Origin: Amborella trichopoda
Lineage: Eukaryota > Streptophyta > Magnoliopsida > Amborellales > Amborellaceae
Assembly (NCBI RefSeq): GCF_000471905.2
Contig: NW_006500031.1
Coordinates: 2,439,247 to 2,503,246 of the forward strand
Direction: 5' to 3'
DNA: 64,000 nt
Part shown: piece after piece, positions 23,718 through 36,249 of the stretch
How the letters are laid out: each line of letters opens with the position of its first letter
Position numbering within the stretch: position 1 is the stretch's first letter
Notes under the pieces: model-generated
What the model was told of the DNA's origin: nothing
Seen by the model: only the letters and a program-made list of their open reading frames with translations
Database searches by the model: none
Program-made: the position numbers and the translations under genes

Positions 23718-24112
23718 GGAAAAAGCTTATATAAGGGTGCAACCTTAAAATGTTTAACTACGGAAGCACCTCAAAAATCTAGAAAAATGTTGTTTTAATG
23801 TTAAAAAACCCTCTAATTGACCATCTCGATATCGAGACGTATGACCGTGACTATGACTAAAAAAACGATTTTGAGTCCCATAAATAGTGCATCTTACAAT
23901 ACATTATCTAGACTATTCATTTTTTAGCTTTTCATATATTTATAGATCTACTTGATTTTAATCATTTTTTTAATTTAAAATTTTATAATTAGATATGAAA
24001 ATAGATTTGAGACAATACTAATAATATTTTACATCAAAATTATATATAATGATAAAATTTGAAGGTGCATCTTAATCGGATTGTTTGATGTTGCAACCTT
24101 ATGGAAACCGCA
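23718..24112 (-). mobile_element. MITE, subfamily A
   Basis: It opens GGAAAAAGCTTATATAAGG GTGCAACC and closes TTGATGTTGCAACCTTATGG with AAACCGCACCC. The interior has CATCTCGATATCGAGACGTA. A target duplication is not clear, which suggests flank decay. Confidence 0.85.
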
Positions 24113-24385
24113 CCCTTTAGATATTGGGGCTACATTGTTGCAACGCTTCTTTTGTCAATGGATGGAAGATGCACCTTAACTAAAGAGATTTTGGAGGGCA
24201 ACTATATGGGCATTTCATACTCGGCCTATTGAGAGAAAGAGACAGTAGGAAGGTAAGAGACTGTAATATGCACATCAATAGAGAGCTAGAGAGGGTGCTG
24301 GTCGTGAGGCTAATGGCAGAGAATGACAGAGGGGTTGGTTGTGATACTAATGGTAAGAGAGAGGTATAGGTGAGAGAAATATAGA

Positions 24386-24580
24386 GAACGATCTTATAGG
24401 ACCCTCCTCCACCCATGTGTGTAGGACCCCAAATGATCATTATTAAATTTAGCACGGATCTTTAAAAAAAGCTATCATATGAATGTGATATTTAACTTTT
24501 TTTAAAATTCGTGTCAAATTTAATGATGATCCTTCAAGATCTTACACACATAAGTGGGAGAGGGTCCTATAAAATCATTC
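24386..24580. repeat. Inverted repeat with about 85-bp arms
   Basis: GAACGATCTTATAGGACCCT at the left pairs with AGGGTCCTATAAAATCATTC at the right. The arms continue through ATGTGTGTAGGACC and ATTAAATTTAGCACG, with a short AT-rich loop. It is likely a fold-back transposon relic. Confidence 0.75.
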
Positions 24581-25114
24581 CTCTACATATATATATATTT
24601 ATTTTGACCCAAAATTGCTGGCCATATATTTAGGCTTATTGGGGTGAACTTAGATCAACAATTATTCATGTGTCGTTGACAAGGATAAATATTTGGTGAA
24701 AGCGGTGAATTGTAAGTCGTAAAGCTCATGAAGCGATATGGAATGGCATCAAAGATCACTGTAAACTACCTACCAATTGTGTGGCGAGGCAAAATTTCCA
24801 GGGGTGACAAAGGGTGGGTCCAGCCTTAAAATCAAGATTATGTGTGGCTAGGCTAAAAATAAAAAAAAAAAAAAAAATTAATAATAATAATAATAAAAAA
24901 GGGTGAATGGTCTCATCGTATATTTTTTAGGTGTTTCTCAAAATTTCAGCTAAACTCAAACGAGTCTTAGGCCGAGAATCGTTAAGTTTGCAATAATGGC
25001 CCTAGAAAGATTACAACTAGATGCCCCTAGAAAGATTGTAGTTGCCTAACAACGCTGCTAGAGACAGGGCTTGGCCATGACGTAGACAGGTGGAGCTATT
25101 TCCACATTTATCGG

Positions 25115-25310
25115 GACGTTATAACATGCCTTTTTATTTTCTCTTTCTATTTTCGTTATGGCAATACAACGCCTTTTTTTTTTAAGGTAGCCGGGTTGCA
25201 TTCCTTATCTTGTGACGTTATAACATGCCTTTTTATTTTCTCTTTCTATTTTCGTTATGGCAATACAACGCCTTTTTTTTTAAGGTAGCCGGGTTGCATT
25301 CCTTATCTTG
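25115..25310 (+). repeat. Two-copy tandem repeat, 99-bp unit
   Basis: GACGTTATAACATGCCTTTT to GGGTTGCATTCCTTATCTTG occurs twice. The copies differ only by the length of a poly-T run and one base at the join. It looks recent. Confidence 0.9.
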
Positions 25311-25374
25311 TTCCACCAAAATGGAGGAATAAGGCACATGGGATTGTATGCTATGCTATCGGACCCTTTCCCTT

Positions 25375-25560
25375 TGATACAAGGGTCACAATTACTTTCA
25401 ATCACTCATGTGAAAATTGATATCGTAGGCGTGTTGTAAAGTTTTGAATTTTTTTTTTAGTTCAAGTGTTTGAATTTGATCAATGGAATAAATACAACCA
25501 CTTAATATCCAATAGTCAATGTTAAATGTGACCACATTGTATCAAAAGTAAATGATATTA
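25375..25560. repeat. Dispersed repeat family D, copy 2
   Basis: GGGTCACAATTACTTTCAAT and TTGATCAATGGAATAAATAC match the copy at 7609-7802. Most of 25560-26910 beyond it is AT-rich with no gene that I can support. Confidence 0.55.
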
Positions 25561-26911
25561 TTATATACTTTCCCTTTTTTTTACGAAATGCAATTTTGAG
25601 TATGTTTTAGGTTCTTGAATCCCACCAACGAGGGTGTGCAAACGCATGCCTGCTAATAATTTTCTAGACAAGAGTATGCAAGATAATTTAAAAGTTCCAT
25701 TATCGGCAAGGGCATATTGGATCCAAGCTTCGTTATAAAGGAACTTGCATTGTTTGAACAGGTTATATATATGCACCACTAACAGTCACATGTTTTATAT
25801 ATTGGTTTAATTTAGATCGTTGTGATATGCTACAAGTAATTGAGAAAAAAAAAAAGAACTTGGACATTGGCCGGTAAGGTCAAAAGCAAAATTTTAGTTT
25901 GGTTGAAAACCGGAAAAAATCGATGTTCGAAAGCATACCGATCAGATCTGGTTTTGACCGGTTAGACATGTTAAGTAATGATCCAGGGCTATTTTCCAAA
26001 TTACTTTACATTTTACCTATTATTCACATTTTTTTATTATTTTTTTTAGCCAAAAGATATTCTATTTCCTTAGAACTACACTACGCATTTACTCCCTCAG
26101 GTAGACCTAAGATTAGTTTTAGAATAAAATATATTCGGGATATAACCTCTTTAATACATAGATTAACTTTAATAATAATAAATTTAAAAATTTCTAAGTG
26201 CACCCCCCTTAGCACTTGAATAAAATAATGTCCCAATATTAAATAGAAACCGTCAAAATTTTAGAGGATGAAATCTAATTCTTAAAAAACTCAATTTTTA
26301 AGATATATTTTTAAAATAATAATCTAGAGATTCTAAGGTGGTTACCAAAATTTCATATTGAAAAAGTCTTCCCAAGTAGGTTGTTTGACAGACGGAGAAG
26401 AAGAAAACTCTGCTCCCGATGGAGCATAAGTATACCAGTCCTGACCTTTATCCTTTTGGTGAGAATGAAATCATATACCTCACTATGAGGCTTGGCAATA
26501 CTACCGCCAACGCCTTGTACCATTATCAAATGAATATTTTTTGAAATTTGAGTAAAATAGAGCGATTGATTAAAAAATAGTTTCCATAAAAAAACATAGG
26601 GAACAATTACCCCGTTACAATAAAATAATAAACTTTGTGTATTTCTAAATTGAGCGACTAAAAGTTAAATTATGCAATTATATTACAATTAAATTAGTCA
26701 TGTTGCAATTAAATGAGATGCAATTAATAACATGAAGCAATTAGTTGGATTTTCAAATTGCATGAAAAACAGACTATTTAATGTCTCCATGAATAATAGC
26801 AATATATTATACATTCGTTCCGTGACAAATGAACATACGTCCTCCACTGGCTTCAATAATTTTTCATCATTCAACTTATACAGCACCACTAATAATTCAT
26901 TTCATCGAATT

Positions 26912-27853
26912 GGAAAAAGTCTATATAAGGTTGCAACCTTAAAATGTAGAAATAAAGATGCATCTCATAGATCTATAGGAAAAAAATGTTTTAATATTGA
27001 AAAATCCTCCAATTGATTATCTCGACATCGTGATGTGTGAATATGAAAAAAATAATATTTTGAGTCTTAAAAATAGTGCCTTATTGCAACACATTATCTA
27101 AGCCGTCCATTTTCAATATTTTCGCATGTTTGAGCAATGATCCAATGCAACGGTTGTATCATAATATAATGCAACGATACTTCTAGAAAACCATGTTTGT
27201 GGTATTTGTATGACCTCAAATTTTGCATAATACTCTCTTCATCTCAATAATCACCTCAAAAAAAAGTTCAATTTGAACTTTAGATATGATCAAAATGAGT
27301 CTCCTCCAAAAACAAATCTTGACCATTCATTTTGTGAATTTCAATATCTTAGCCTTTATAAACTCAAAGTCATTCTTTTTATTTTTTAACATTGTTCATC
27401 TAATGATAATAAAGCCATCCAAACAAATTGGAAATGAATAAATCCTTCTAAAGCCTAGATCTAAGCATCTCACCAAAATGAACAGCGTATGTTAATTGAG
27501 CTAAAAAATACTTTCTAGATTGTGTTTTCAATTTTTTATTTATTTTTTTGTGATTGTTCATCATAATGAAAGGAGTGTATATTTCAAAATTTAGATCAAA
27601 CAAATGACCATAAGATGGTTTTTAAGGTTGTTACATCATATTATTATACAACGGTTGCATCAAATCATTGCTCCATATGTTTATAGATCCACTTGATTTT
27701 AGCTATTTTTGGAGTTGAAAATATTCTAATCAGATATGAAAATAGATTTTTAAATGATTTTAAAAAAAAATTACACCAAAATTACATGTTATGATAAATT
27801 TTGAAGATGTACCTTAATTGGATTGTTTAAAGTTCCAACTTATAGAAACCACA
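26912..27853 (-). mobile_element. MITE, subfamily A, split by a nested insertion
   Basis: The left part (26912-27131) opens GGAAAAAGTCTATATAAGG TTGCAACC. The right part (27674-27853) resumes at CATATGTTTATAGATCCAC and ends near TATAGAAACCACA. Together they restore the usual subfamily A order, with the element at 27132-27673 in the middle. Confidence 0.85.
27132..27673. mobile_element. Nested Mutator-like MITE, 542 bp, about 38-bp TIRs
   Basis: The left end GAGCAATGATCCAATGCAAC and the right-end complement GAGCAATGATTTGATGCAAC form TIRs that continue through GTTGTAT. Flanks CGCATGTTT (27123-27131) and CATATGTTT (27674-27682) match at 7 of 9 bases. No coding frame. Confidence 0.85.
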
Positions 27854-28008
27854 TTGTTTTATTATTTCCCACCAAGTTATCTTGTATAAAAGACATAACC
27901 ACGCTCAAATTTCTTACCATGTTCACCGAGACAACTCGTCTAGTACTTATTGAATTCAATACTATATGATGAGGGGAAAATTTGTTTTTATTCGATAGAA
28001 TCGGCCGA

Positions 28009-28138
28009 GGCTGGACCTCTGTCGACTCTTGAGAGTAGGGGGTGAAACATTGCGAGTCCTATACCGATTCCGAGGGCTGGACCTCTGTCGACTCTTGAGA
28101 GTAGGGGGTGAAACATTGCGAGTCCTATACCGATTCCG
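28009..28138 (+). repeat. Two-copy tandem repeat, 66-bp unit
   Basis: GGCTGGACCTCTGTCGACTC to GAGTCCTATACCGATTCCG is repeated without visible change. It creates a short repetitive open frame (28029-28238) that I do not consider a gene. Confidence 0.9.
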
Positions 28139-28184
28139 TACTTTTAAAGATTGGGCTAGTGCATCTTCTATTATGTATCAGAGA

Positions 28185-28565
28185 ATTGGTAGCCCTTCCC
28201 AGATAAATATTATCAAATGCATGCTCATCCCCAAATAAATCTTCTCAAATACGTGCTCATGCCATTAAGTGGCTTGGTCCATTGACTTTGGATCGAGGTA
28301 GATCCGAACCTGTAAAAATATATGTTGGTTTTGAGCTCTGGTGGCCCTTATCAAATAAATACTCTCAAATAAGTGATCACCCTTTTTAGGGGTTTAGCCC
28401 ACTCATTTTGGTTTAACCGATGCAAATATGTCGAGAACATGTTGGTTTCGATAGATTTGGACCTGCCTCGGTTAATTCAAAATCAATGGGCACAGCCGGT
28501 TAAAGGGGTGAACATTTATTCGAGAAGATTTATTTGGGAAGGGCTGCCAGTGCTTTGGTACAACC
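28185..28565. repeat. Imperfect inverted repeat
   Basis: GTAGCCCTTCCCAGATAAAT on the left pairs with ATTTATTTGGGAAGGGCTGC on the right; TCTCAAATA with TATTCGAGA also pairs. It is probably a fold-back element relic. 28600-29025 shows no gene. Confidence 0.6.
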
Positions 28566-29025
28566 AGGCCGATTTTAAAAACTTAAAACTATGGATTATG
28601 TGATAGTTCAAATACTAATTGTTGTGTTCAATGACTGATTTTGCCTTATTATTGGCAAATCCTAGACAAAAATAGAGCTGGCAATAGGCGAGACGACTTG
28701 GCCTTTGAAAACTAGTGGCATGGCCAAGGGTCATGACTGATCAGCCTAACCAAGCTAGGGCCACATCGAGCCACGTAGCCAGGGCCCATTTAAAACGGTT
28801 TGACATGCCCCGGTTTTAGTGATTGCTAGTTCTAAACAAACAATATTATTCAAATATGGTTACAAGTTTCCTACTAACCACTTGAGCACAAATGACATTA
28901 TTCTCATGTCGTTACAAGTTTTCTATTAACCACTTAAGCGTTCAATCTATACATCAACATATTAGGATTCACTTTCGAACCATGTGATAGGTCCGGCATC
29001 TCACAATCTAACTTCTAGTTTTTTT

Positions 29026-30044
29026 GGTAAGGTTTCTATACTTTTCCTAGATCATAGAAGATCTAAGCTTCCCCTACTACCCAGCCATCAAATTTTGATC
29101 AAGAGAGCCACTCATCATTTGATCTTAGATCCGATGTATCAAAGTATTTTATTTTTCTTTTTTTTGTACACAAATTGTATGAATATGAAATTTAGTACGT
29201 GTCATCTTCTCATTGGGGGGCACCTATAAAAAATATTAAAAATAATTTATTGATAAAATATAATTAATTTAAATTTTAGGGGTATTTTTGTCATTTTATT
29301 TTATTGGAAAAGTACTTTTTATATTTTTCGCAAGTGAGAGTTTAATAAAAGATTTGACGTACAAAAATTGATCTCAAAATAATTTATAAAAAAAAAATTA
29401 AAAATAAAATAGTGTAGAAAAGTGACATTGTAATTGAGGCAATCTTAACCCTCCATTCAGAATGAACGGTTGGATAAGGGGAAGTATATAAGTTTTATGT
29501 TGTAAAAAAAACATAGAAAGCTTGTATTTTCTTTATTTTTTTTAAAACAAGCTTTTTATGCTTCCCCTACAACATAGAAGTTATATCCTCTCATTTATCC
29601 AATCGTCCATTTTGAATGGATGGCTAAGATTGCCCCAATCACAATACACTATTTTATTTTTAATTTGTTTCTATATATTATTTTGACACCAAATTTTGGA
29701 CGTCCATTCCCCTATTAAACTCGCACTAGCAAAAAATATATGAAAACGGTATTTTCAATAAAATAAAATGACCAAACTTCTTATGAAATTTTCAAGAGGT
29801 ATTTTGGTCATTATATTTTATCAAAAAATTATTTTTAATATTTTTTATAGATGTGCCCTAATGAAAAGATGACACGTACCAAAATTCATATTCATACATC
29901 TTGTAATAAAAAAAAAAAAAAATACTTTGAGATATCGGATCTAAGATCAAACGACGAGTGCTTCTCTCGATCAAAATTGGACTACTGGATGGTAAGGAGA
30001 AGATAAAACTTCTATGTTGTAAGAGAAGCATTAAAAACCTTTCC
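29026..30044. mobile_element. 1.02-kb palindromic (fold-back) element upstream of the HMGB gene
   Basis: The two halves are diverged reverse complements around 29535. Matched pairs include GGTAAGGTTTCTATA with the complement of TTAAAAACCTTTCC, TTTGATCTTAGATCCGAT with ATCGGATCTAAGATCAAA, and GTACGTGTCATCTTCTCATT with ATGAAAAGATGACACGTAC. The arms are about 500 bp with a loop of about 20 bp. No target duplication could be fixed in the poly-T flanks. It ends 553 bp before the HMGB start codon. Confidence 0.85.
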
Positions 30045-30218
30045 TTTTTTTTTAGTTATTGTTCCGCACCCCTATTTATAGAAAATGAATAACATCCTAC
30101 CGCCGTGACCACCTAGCCTTAAGGTCGTTACTAACTTCCGAATATCATTTGGACGATGATGATACTCAATACCATAATTCTCACATGCTCATATGATCAC
30201 ACAAGACCGTAATGCCGT

Positions 30219-30596
30219 TTGCCAAATACCTCAAGAAGAAACACAAGAGAAAGCACAAAGAGGAGTGCGAGAGGCGGAAAGAAGAAGAAAGGGAGTGAGA
30301 GCAAATCCCACTCCCTCACACGGATCGATGACGTGGCAGACACTTTTTCAAATCCCGCCCAAATCCTAGAATTTCAATTCCGGCTTCATTTCAACTTTCA
30401 TTCCCCCAATTCCAAGCCCCTTCTTATCTCTACGCATTCCCCTTCTCGCTCCCCACTTCCTCTCATGCCCTCTATTTCTCTCAATCGCTTAACTGTTCTA
30501 TAAGGCGGCTAGACCCTTTTGCTAGGGTTTTCGTTATCGGTTTCCGGCCGATCTTGCTGCTGTTTCCATATTTCGGCCGATTAGGGGGTTTCCGCC
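30219..30596 (+). promoter_or_regulatory. Probable HMGB promoter end and 5' leader
   Basis: This is a locally GC- and CT-richer stretch than the surroundings, with TCTCTACGCATTCCCC and CTTTTGCTAGGGTTTTCG ('TAGGGTTT' is a common element near plant translation-related and growth genes). A 94-codon open frame crosses it, but that frame looks like leader sequence. No clear TATA box was fixed. Confidence 0.4.
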
Positions 30597-32903
30597 ATGA
30601 AAGGGGGCAGATCAAAGGCAGAGGTGGTCAAAAGCTCAAGGAAATCTGATGACAAGTGAGAAACTGTTTCTTTTTCGATTTCAGTGTTTCCATGGAGCTC
30701 TTTGTTCCGTGATCTTCATTTTTGTTGATTTTTGGCAGTTTAATAGTCTAGGGTTTCCTTTTTACTGTACAAAATATCATCGGTTTTCTCCATTTTCACC
30801 TTTTAGTTCTCAGCTATGGTGGTTTCTCTCATTTCGATTGACATATTCCTACTGCTTTCTTTCATATAGCCGGATTCAGCATCTTCTCATATTCTTCGTT
30901 GTTATGTTCTCCAGTTTCTTTCATTTCAATCTTACCTTCACCTCCTTTTTTTACTTATTCCTCTTTTCCCCTTTTATGATGATCCGCTTTATGCGCATGG
31001 ATTAATGGTCAATATCGGTGTTTCTGGTGTTTTCAGAGTCGCAGGAAAGAGAAAGCCTGCAACTGAACGTGCTAGCAAGCCTGCTAAGAAGGGGAAGCCA
31101 GAAAAGGACCCTAACAAGCCAAAGAGGCCTGCAAGTGCTTTCTTCGTTTTCATGTAATAAAGCTCCTAACTTTTTCTAGATCTGGAATCTCTCTCTTCTA
31201 CCATCCCTTGCTCTTTCCTCTATTTTTCTGTCTCTCTCTCTCTCTCTATGAAGTTCTATCATTGTTTTCTCTTCCTCTGTGATCTTTCTCCTTCTCGCTC
31301 TCTCTCTCTGTTATTGTCGTCCTCACCTCTCATTATCTCAAATTTTTTTCCAACTCTTCCTCAATCGTATCTCTGCTAAATAATTATATTTTCTAGTTCG
31401 TTTTCTTATTTTTCATGACTGTTTGGTATAAAGGGAGGAGTTCAGGAAGACCTTCAAGGAAAAGCATCCCAACAACAAATCTGTAGCTGCCGTAAGTTGT
31501 TCAAGTTGACTTTTTTTTTCCTTATTTTGTTCTAACGTTGATTGGTTAATTCTCTATCTTCTATTTATTTGCGCTGTTAATGGGAAGATCAATCTCTTTA
31601 TTTTCAGGTTGGCAAAGCTGGAGGTGACAAGTGGAAGTCTTTGTCTGAAGCTGTACGTGCCTCTCTCTCTCTCTCTATCTTTCTCATCCATCTATATACT
31701 TACTGGCTCTCATCTTCCTTTCCTTTGGTTATGTAAGTGTGATTTTCTCTCTCATAGGCCTTTACCTTCGGTTCTTGCAGAGTGAATATCTCTCTTTCTC
31801 TCTCTCTCTCTCTCTCTGTCTCCTTCTCTCTGTCTCCTTTCCTCTCCTCTCATTGTGCGAGTTTTATACGCACTAGTCCATTTTTCTCCTCCTGTGTGAT
31901 CTTCACTATTCTCTTCCTGCCCACTGCAATAATTCTCTCCATATATATTTTTACTTGTGGCAGTGGATTCATATTTTCTGTCATTCAGGAGAAAGCCCCT
32001 TACGTGGCAAAGGCTGGTAAGAGAAAGACCGAGTACGAGAAGAACCTTGCTGCCTACAACAAGAAACAGGTACTTTATCGAAACACTTGATGCACCTGTT
32101 TTTCTATTTCCCACTTATTCATGTGTTTTTCTCAGATGATGTTTCTTTCTGTTCACTCTTAATAGTATGTTCACTTATTGTAGTAGTGTTTATTTCTGAT
32201 GTCCATCCAATCTATGAAATTCTTGAATGTGTATTGTTATTTTTATTTTTATTCTATGACTTGAAAGAAGGAGGAGCCCAAAGAAGAAGAGGAAGAGGAG
32301 GAATCTGACAGGTCTAAATCCGAGGTCAATGATGAGGAAGACGACGATGAGAGTGGCGAGGTAAATCTCTCTTTTTCTGCCCTACCTTCAAATGCATATT
32401 CTCTGTTGCCCTACCCCTTTTTTTAAAAAGTGCCTGGTCTCTCTATCCTTTTGAAGATGCGGTCTATTACAATAAGGAAAATTGTTTCATGTGTCCTGGA
32501 CCACATTTCCTACATATGCGGTCCAGACAAATGTAAACCATCCATCCTAAAAGCTGATGCAAGTAGGTGTTCCATAGAAAAACATTGGAAACCAATGGTC
32601 CAAATGTTTTGTTTACTAGTATTATTATTTCTAGCGTTTCAATTTTATTTATTTGTTCATATTCATGATCAAATTATTAGAGATTATTTGTCCTTAAAAA
32701 TTAGGTATTAAAATCCATCTTTTCAAAAGCCAGCATTTCTACAAATGCTGACTTGGCGGCATAGACACTGGGTCCTAACAAAAAATATTGGTACCTGCAT
32801 TTGTTGTTTGTTCTCTGAAATTCGTATACATGTATGTTTTAATATGAGATTCTTATTCATGCCAGTAAGGTGATTACTTTGGCAGGAGGATGATGATGAG
32901 TAG
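30597..32903 (+). CDS. HMG-box protein, HMGB type, complete, 156 aa
   Basis: Seven exons: 30597-30655, 31037-31153, 31434-31491, 31608-31652, 31989-32069, 32268-32360, 32886-32903 (471 bp, TAG). The order is a basic N-terminus (residues 1-44, with KRKPATERASKPAKKGK), one HMG box (about 45-116: DPNKPKRPASAFFVFM, EEFRKTFKEKHPNNKSV, GGDKWKSLSEAEKAPYV, KRKTEYEKNLAAYNK) and an acidic tail ending EDDDE. This is the standard plant HMGB layout and length. Such proteins bind and bend DNA without sequence preference and act as chromatin architectural factors in the nucleus. Exon 6 could start 3 bp later (AAGAAG acceptor choice), dropping one K. The ATG sits in CCGCCATGA, a good plant context. Introns hold several CT microsatellites. 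Confidence 0.95.
31671..31852 (+). repeat. CT microsatellites in HMGB introns
   Basis: Runs of CTCTCTCT lie at 31664-31680 and 31790-31820, in the intron after the GGDKWKSLSEA exon. Similar runs at 31222-31248 and 31300-31312 lie in the previous introns. Confidence 0.75.
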
Positions 32904-34160
32904 CTCACTGATTTGAAGCTTGTGATTAGGCCATTTCTGCTTCTTTTTTGCCTAATGTAGTGGGGGCGATTTGCACAACGTTTGCGGCTTTTGCTGTACA
33001 GCCGCTTCCTCTCTCACTTTGCAATCGGACTGCTGCATCTCTCCCTTAAACTTGGCCTTTATATTTCTGTGCTTACTTACCATATTTTGCATTTATCCTG
33101 TCACAACAGTTAGATTCTAAATCAAATTGCAGGAACTTTTGAACATCGTGTTCCATCCCTTTTGTTTAGCGAAGTGGTTTCTATCATGAATTCTATTTAC
33201 CTATCGAAAGATAAAACTCGCCGCTTCCCCAGTAAGGTTTCTTTTGGTTGTTGCATTATGTTAATGGGTTATATTTAAGAGGTTAAATTTTATTTTCCCC
33301 ATGATTTGTTTTCTGGTTTGTGCTATTGTTTCTGTTTTGGGAATGTATGGAATTTGATTTCCGTTTGGTGGCGATAATGAGTCGGGATTTTTTGGTGAGT
33401 TTAAGAGGAATTTATGAGAGACTTGTCTCTTTGATCTATTTCTTCAAAAATGCTCAGGTCCTTTTAATGGTAAATCGATCCATGGGCGAAGCGGTGTAGG
33501 TTAAATTTAAGTCCAAAATTTTTATTTGAAACGTGTAAGGTAAAAGCATCGGAGTGGTTAAATTTCACTCTCCGAAGTGAAACAAATTTCGATACGAAAA
33601 TTGGCGGTCTTGCGGCCTGGTTGTTTGCCTACGGGCCAAAATGGTCTTGAATGGTGGGCATAGCAGTAACGAAATATTCCTTTTCTTCTTGCCCCGACGC
33701 TGTTGCTATTTTCTCAAAACTCCCTAGGTGTGAACTAGGTAGGTGCATGTCGTTGCCTGCTTAGGTACCTAAGGTGCCCGCCAAGGTAGGCCCAAATGTG
33801 TGGGCTTAGATGCTGTATGAAAAAGGTCATGGGATTCTTTGTTTTTATCGAAAATGTTTCTATTAATGTTTTGGATGGCGAAATTTTATTGTAAATCAGA
33901 AGTTCTTTCAAATAATTTTCATAGTTTATAATGGTTGTAAAAGAAAATATTTGGAAAAGAAATATTATACTGTGCGTTGATAATAATTTTATTCAAAAAT
34001 TGGTTGTTTATATCAATATTTTTTATTAAGTTAATTTTTTGGTGTTATTGCCTAATATTGTCTTTTATTTTCGATGTTTTTTTTAGTACTCTATGGATAT
34101 AATATCATCTATTTTGAATTTTTTTTCAGCGTTCGTTTCTAAGTGGATGTTTGCCCCTTG
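32904..34160. other. HMGB 3' region and intergenic DNA
   Basis: The 3' untranslated region of the HMGB gene probably ends within the first 400 bp, but no single poly(A) signal stands out. Beyond it I see no gene or named repeat. Confidence 0.5.
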
Positions 34161-34164
34161 TATG

Positions 34165-34400
34165 AAGGGAAAAGTTTATAAAAGGTTGCATCTTAAAATG
34201 TTGAACTATGGATCTTCCTCCGAAATCTATTGGAAAATGTTGTTTGTGTTGGAAAACAATCTGATCGATCATCTTGATATTAAGGTACATGACTATGAAA
34301 AATAAAAGGAAATGACTCCTTAATATAGTGGATCTTATAACCTTTTATCTAGATGTCAATTTTTGGGATTTCTATATGCTTATAGTTCTATTAAAATATA
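34165..34400 (-). mobile_element. Partial MITE, subfamily A
   Basis: It opens GGGAAAAGTTTATAAAAGG TTGCATC and continues CTATTGGAAAATGTTGTTTG and GATCATCTTGATATTAAGG. The far end is lost after TTATAGTTCTATT. Confidence 0.65.
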
Positions 34401-34424
34401 ACTTTTTTTTAGATAGGACATGTT

Positions 34425-34730
34425 TTCCTTGTGGTTAGTCTGCATATTGTCGAATTGGTTTCTATGTGGTTAGTCTGCATATTGTCGATATGCAGGATGC
34501 GCAATATGTTTATCTTTGACATGTATTTTTTTTTAAATCTAGAAATAGTAATTATATAATGAAAACATTTGGAATGTAAGTTACAATTGTTTCTAGGTGG
34601 ATTAACTATTTTTATCTATCTTCAAGGCTGCTCTATACTTCTTGGTTGCATATTGTAGAGATGTAGTCCATCCTGCATTAAACAAATTTGAGATGTAGTC
34701 CATCCTGCATTAAACAAATTTTCCTTTTAT
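34425..34730 (+). repeat. Two adjacent short tandem duplications
   Basis: TGTGGTTAGTCTGCATATTG occurs twice at about 34431-34490. GAGATGTAGTCCATCCTGCA plus TTAAACAAATTT occurs twice at 34658-34721 (32-bp unit). Confidence 0.8.
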
Positions 34731-36249
34731 ATGGCTTAGTATCTGCTGTATGAGAGATTGTAGAGGCTATACGACCATGTTGGTATTGTTAGGCAAAATA
34801 TTTGATATGTGAGTAGGGATTTTAGGCGGTTCGAATGTGGTCTTGATTGAAATAAAGTATTTTCTGAAGTTCAGAAATAACGGAATACTTGTGATAATTT
34901 GCTTTAGTAAAAAATGTGTTTATATAATGAATTTTATATTAAGATCGTGATCCAAAGCCTAAAGTACTAGATGTGTATGATTGGCCTAAAGCCATTAGTA
35001 AAATAGGCAAGTATGTTTTTTTATTTTATTTTAGTGGAGTAGTTATTAGCCAAATCTCTCAAACTTGCTCCTCTTTTTGTAAAACCATTTGCTACTTTAT
35101 TTGCTCTTTAGTAAACATGTTCGAAAGAAATTTTCGACTTAAAAGTGAAGTCTATAACCTCCATTCTTTTCTCTCGCGGCATCCATGGTGATTTGGAAAC
35201 CTTAAGCCTTATTAGCGAATCGTCTTCTATATTACAAGGCACCCATGAACTTCTGCAAAATAACCCGAAGACTCTGTAGCGCCGCTTCCTACTGTTGCGT
35301 AAACAAACAAGCGATCAAGTTTTCGAAAAGCGTAATTCTAATTCATCTGTCTCCCCCTTTTCTTGACAATAGTCCATATAGCTTTGTCTCCACCCATATT
35401 TAGGGATAGATGGGTGGGTGAACCATTGCAGCCCTCACATTACGGAGACGGTTTACATGATAAAGACACCATCCCTGACCTCTTACGATCATGTTGGTTG
35501 ATTATTTAAGGCTCTATTGATTGGCAGCAGATAAAAGACACCATCCCGGTCTTCTTATAATGGTTGATGACTTTAACCCTTACAATACGATGGTTTAAAT
35601 GGCTCGTCGTAGTTGTAAGACCACTGAGATAGTTGGTTCCCATAATGAAAACATTACTTAAACATTGAGACTTTTACGGTCCCTTCTGCTATGCTGCTGC
35701 ATAATTTGAAAACCCTTAATGGAACTGTGACAACGCTAAAGCTATATAAGCTGAAAACCATCACAAATAGTTTAAAACAATGTTATGAAATTTGCTTAGC
35801 TTCGGTGCCATTTTTTAAGCCTAAATTGAAGCGAAGAAAAGCATGGTGCTATCCCTTCGGCTTGCCGCCGGTCTGTTTTGGCCAAAGCTTTGGGCTGTCT
35901 GAAAAGTAATACCATAAATGTATTTTTAAGTTTTTATTTTTATTTTTATTTCAATTTTGTCATTATTTTTATACATTTTATATATAAATATCTAACTTAT
36001 TTATATTAAATTTTTAAAAATGTCTGTAGTCTGGTTTATTGAGTTATTTTTTTCACCTAACCGATGAAAACTTTGAAAAGAATATGACAACATTGGTTTA
36101 AAATGCAAAGTACCATGGTGCTAATAGCACTATGTCAGGTATTTTTGATAATCAAGTATGAATAGTACCGAAAAGGGGCTCGAATGACGTTTTCAGAGAA
36201 GTGGTTTTTGGTGTATTGCATACAAGAATGTGATAATTAAGATAGTTTC

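Noticed and set aside
25899-26219. 106-codon frame, hydrophobic
   Set aside because: No signal of a family, AT-rich codons, and no neighbours to support it; taken as chance.
30219-30503. 94-codon frame upstream of the HMGB gene
   Set aside because: It covers the likely promoter and 5' leader, is Ser/Lys/Arg-biased, and has no recognisable domain.
31752-32139. Three overlapping frames over the HMGB intron and exon 5
   Set aside because: They are shadows created by CT repeats; only the spliced HMGB frame makes sense.
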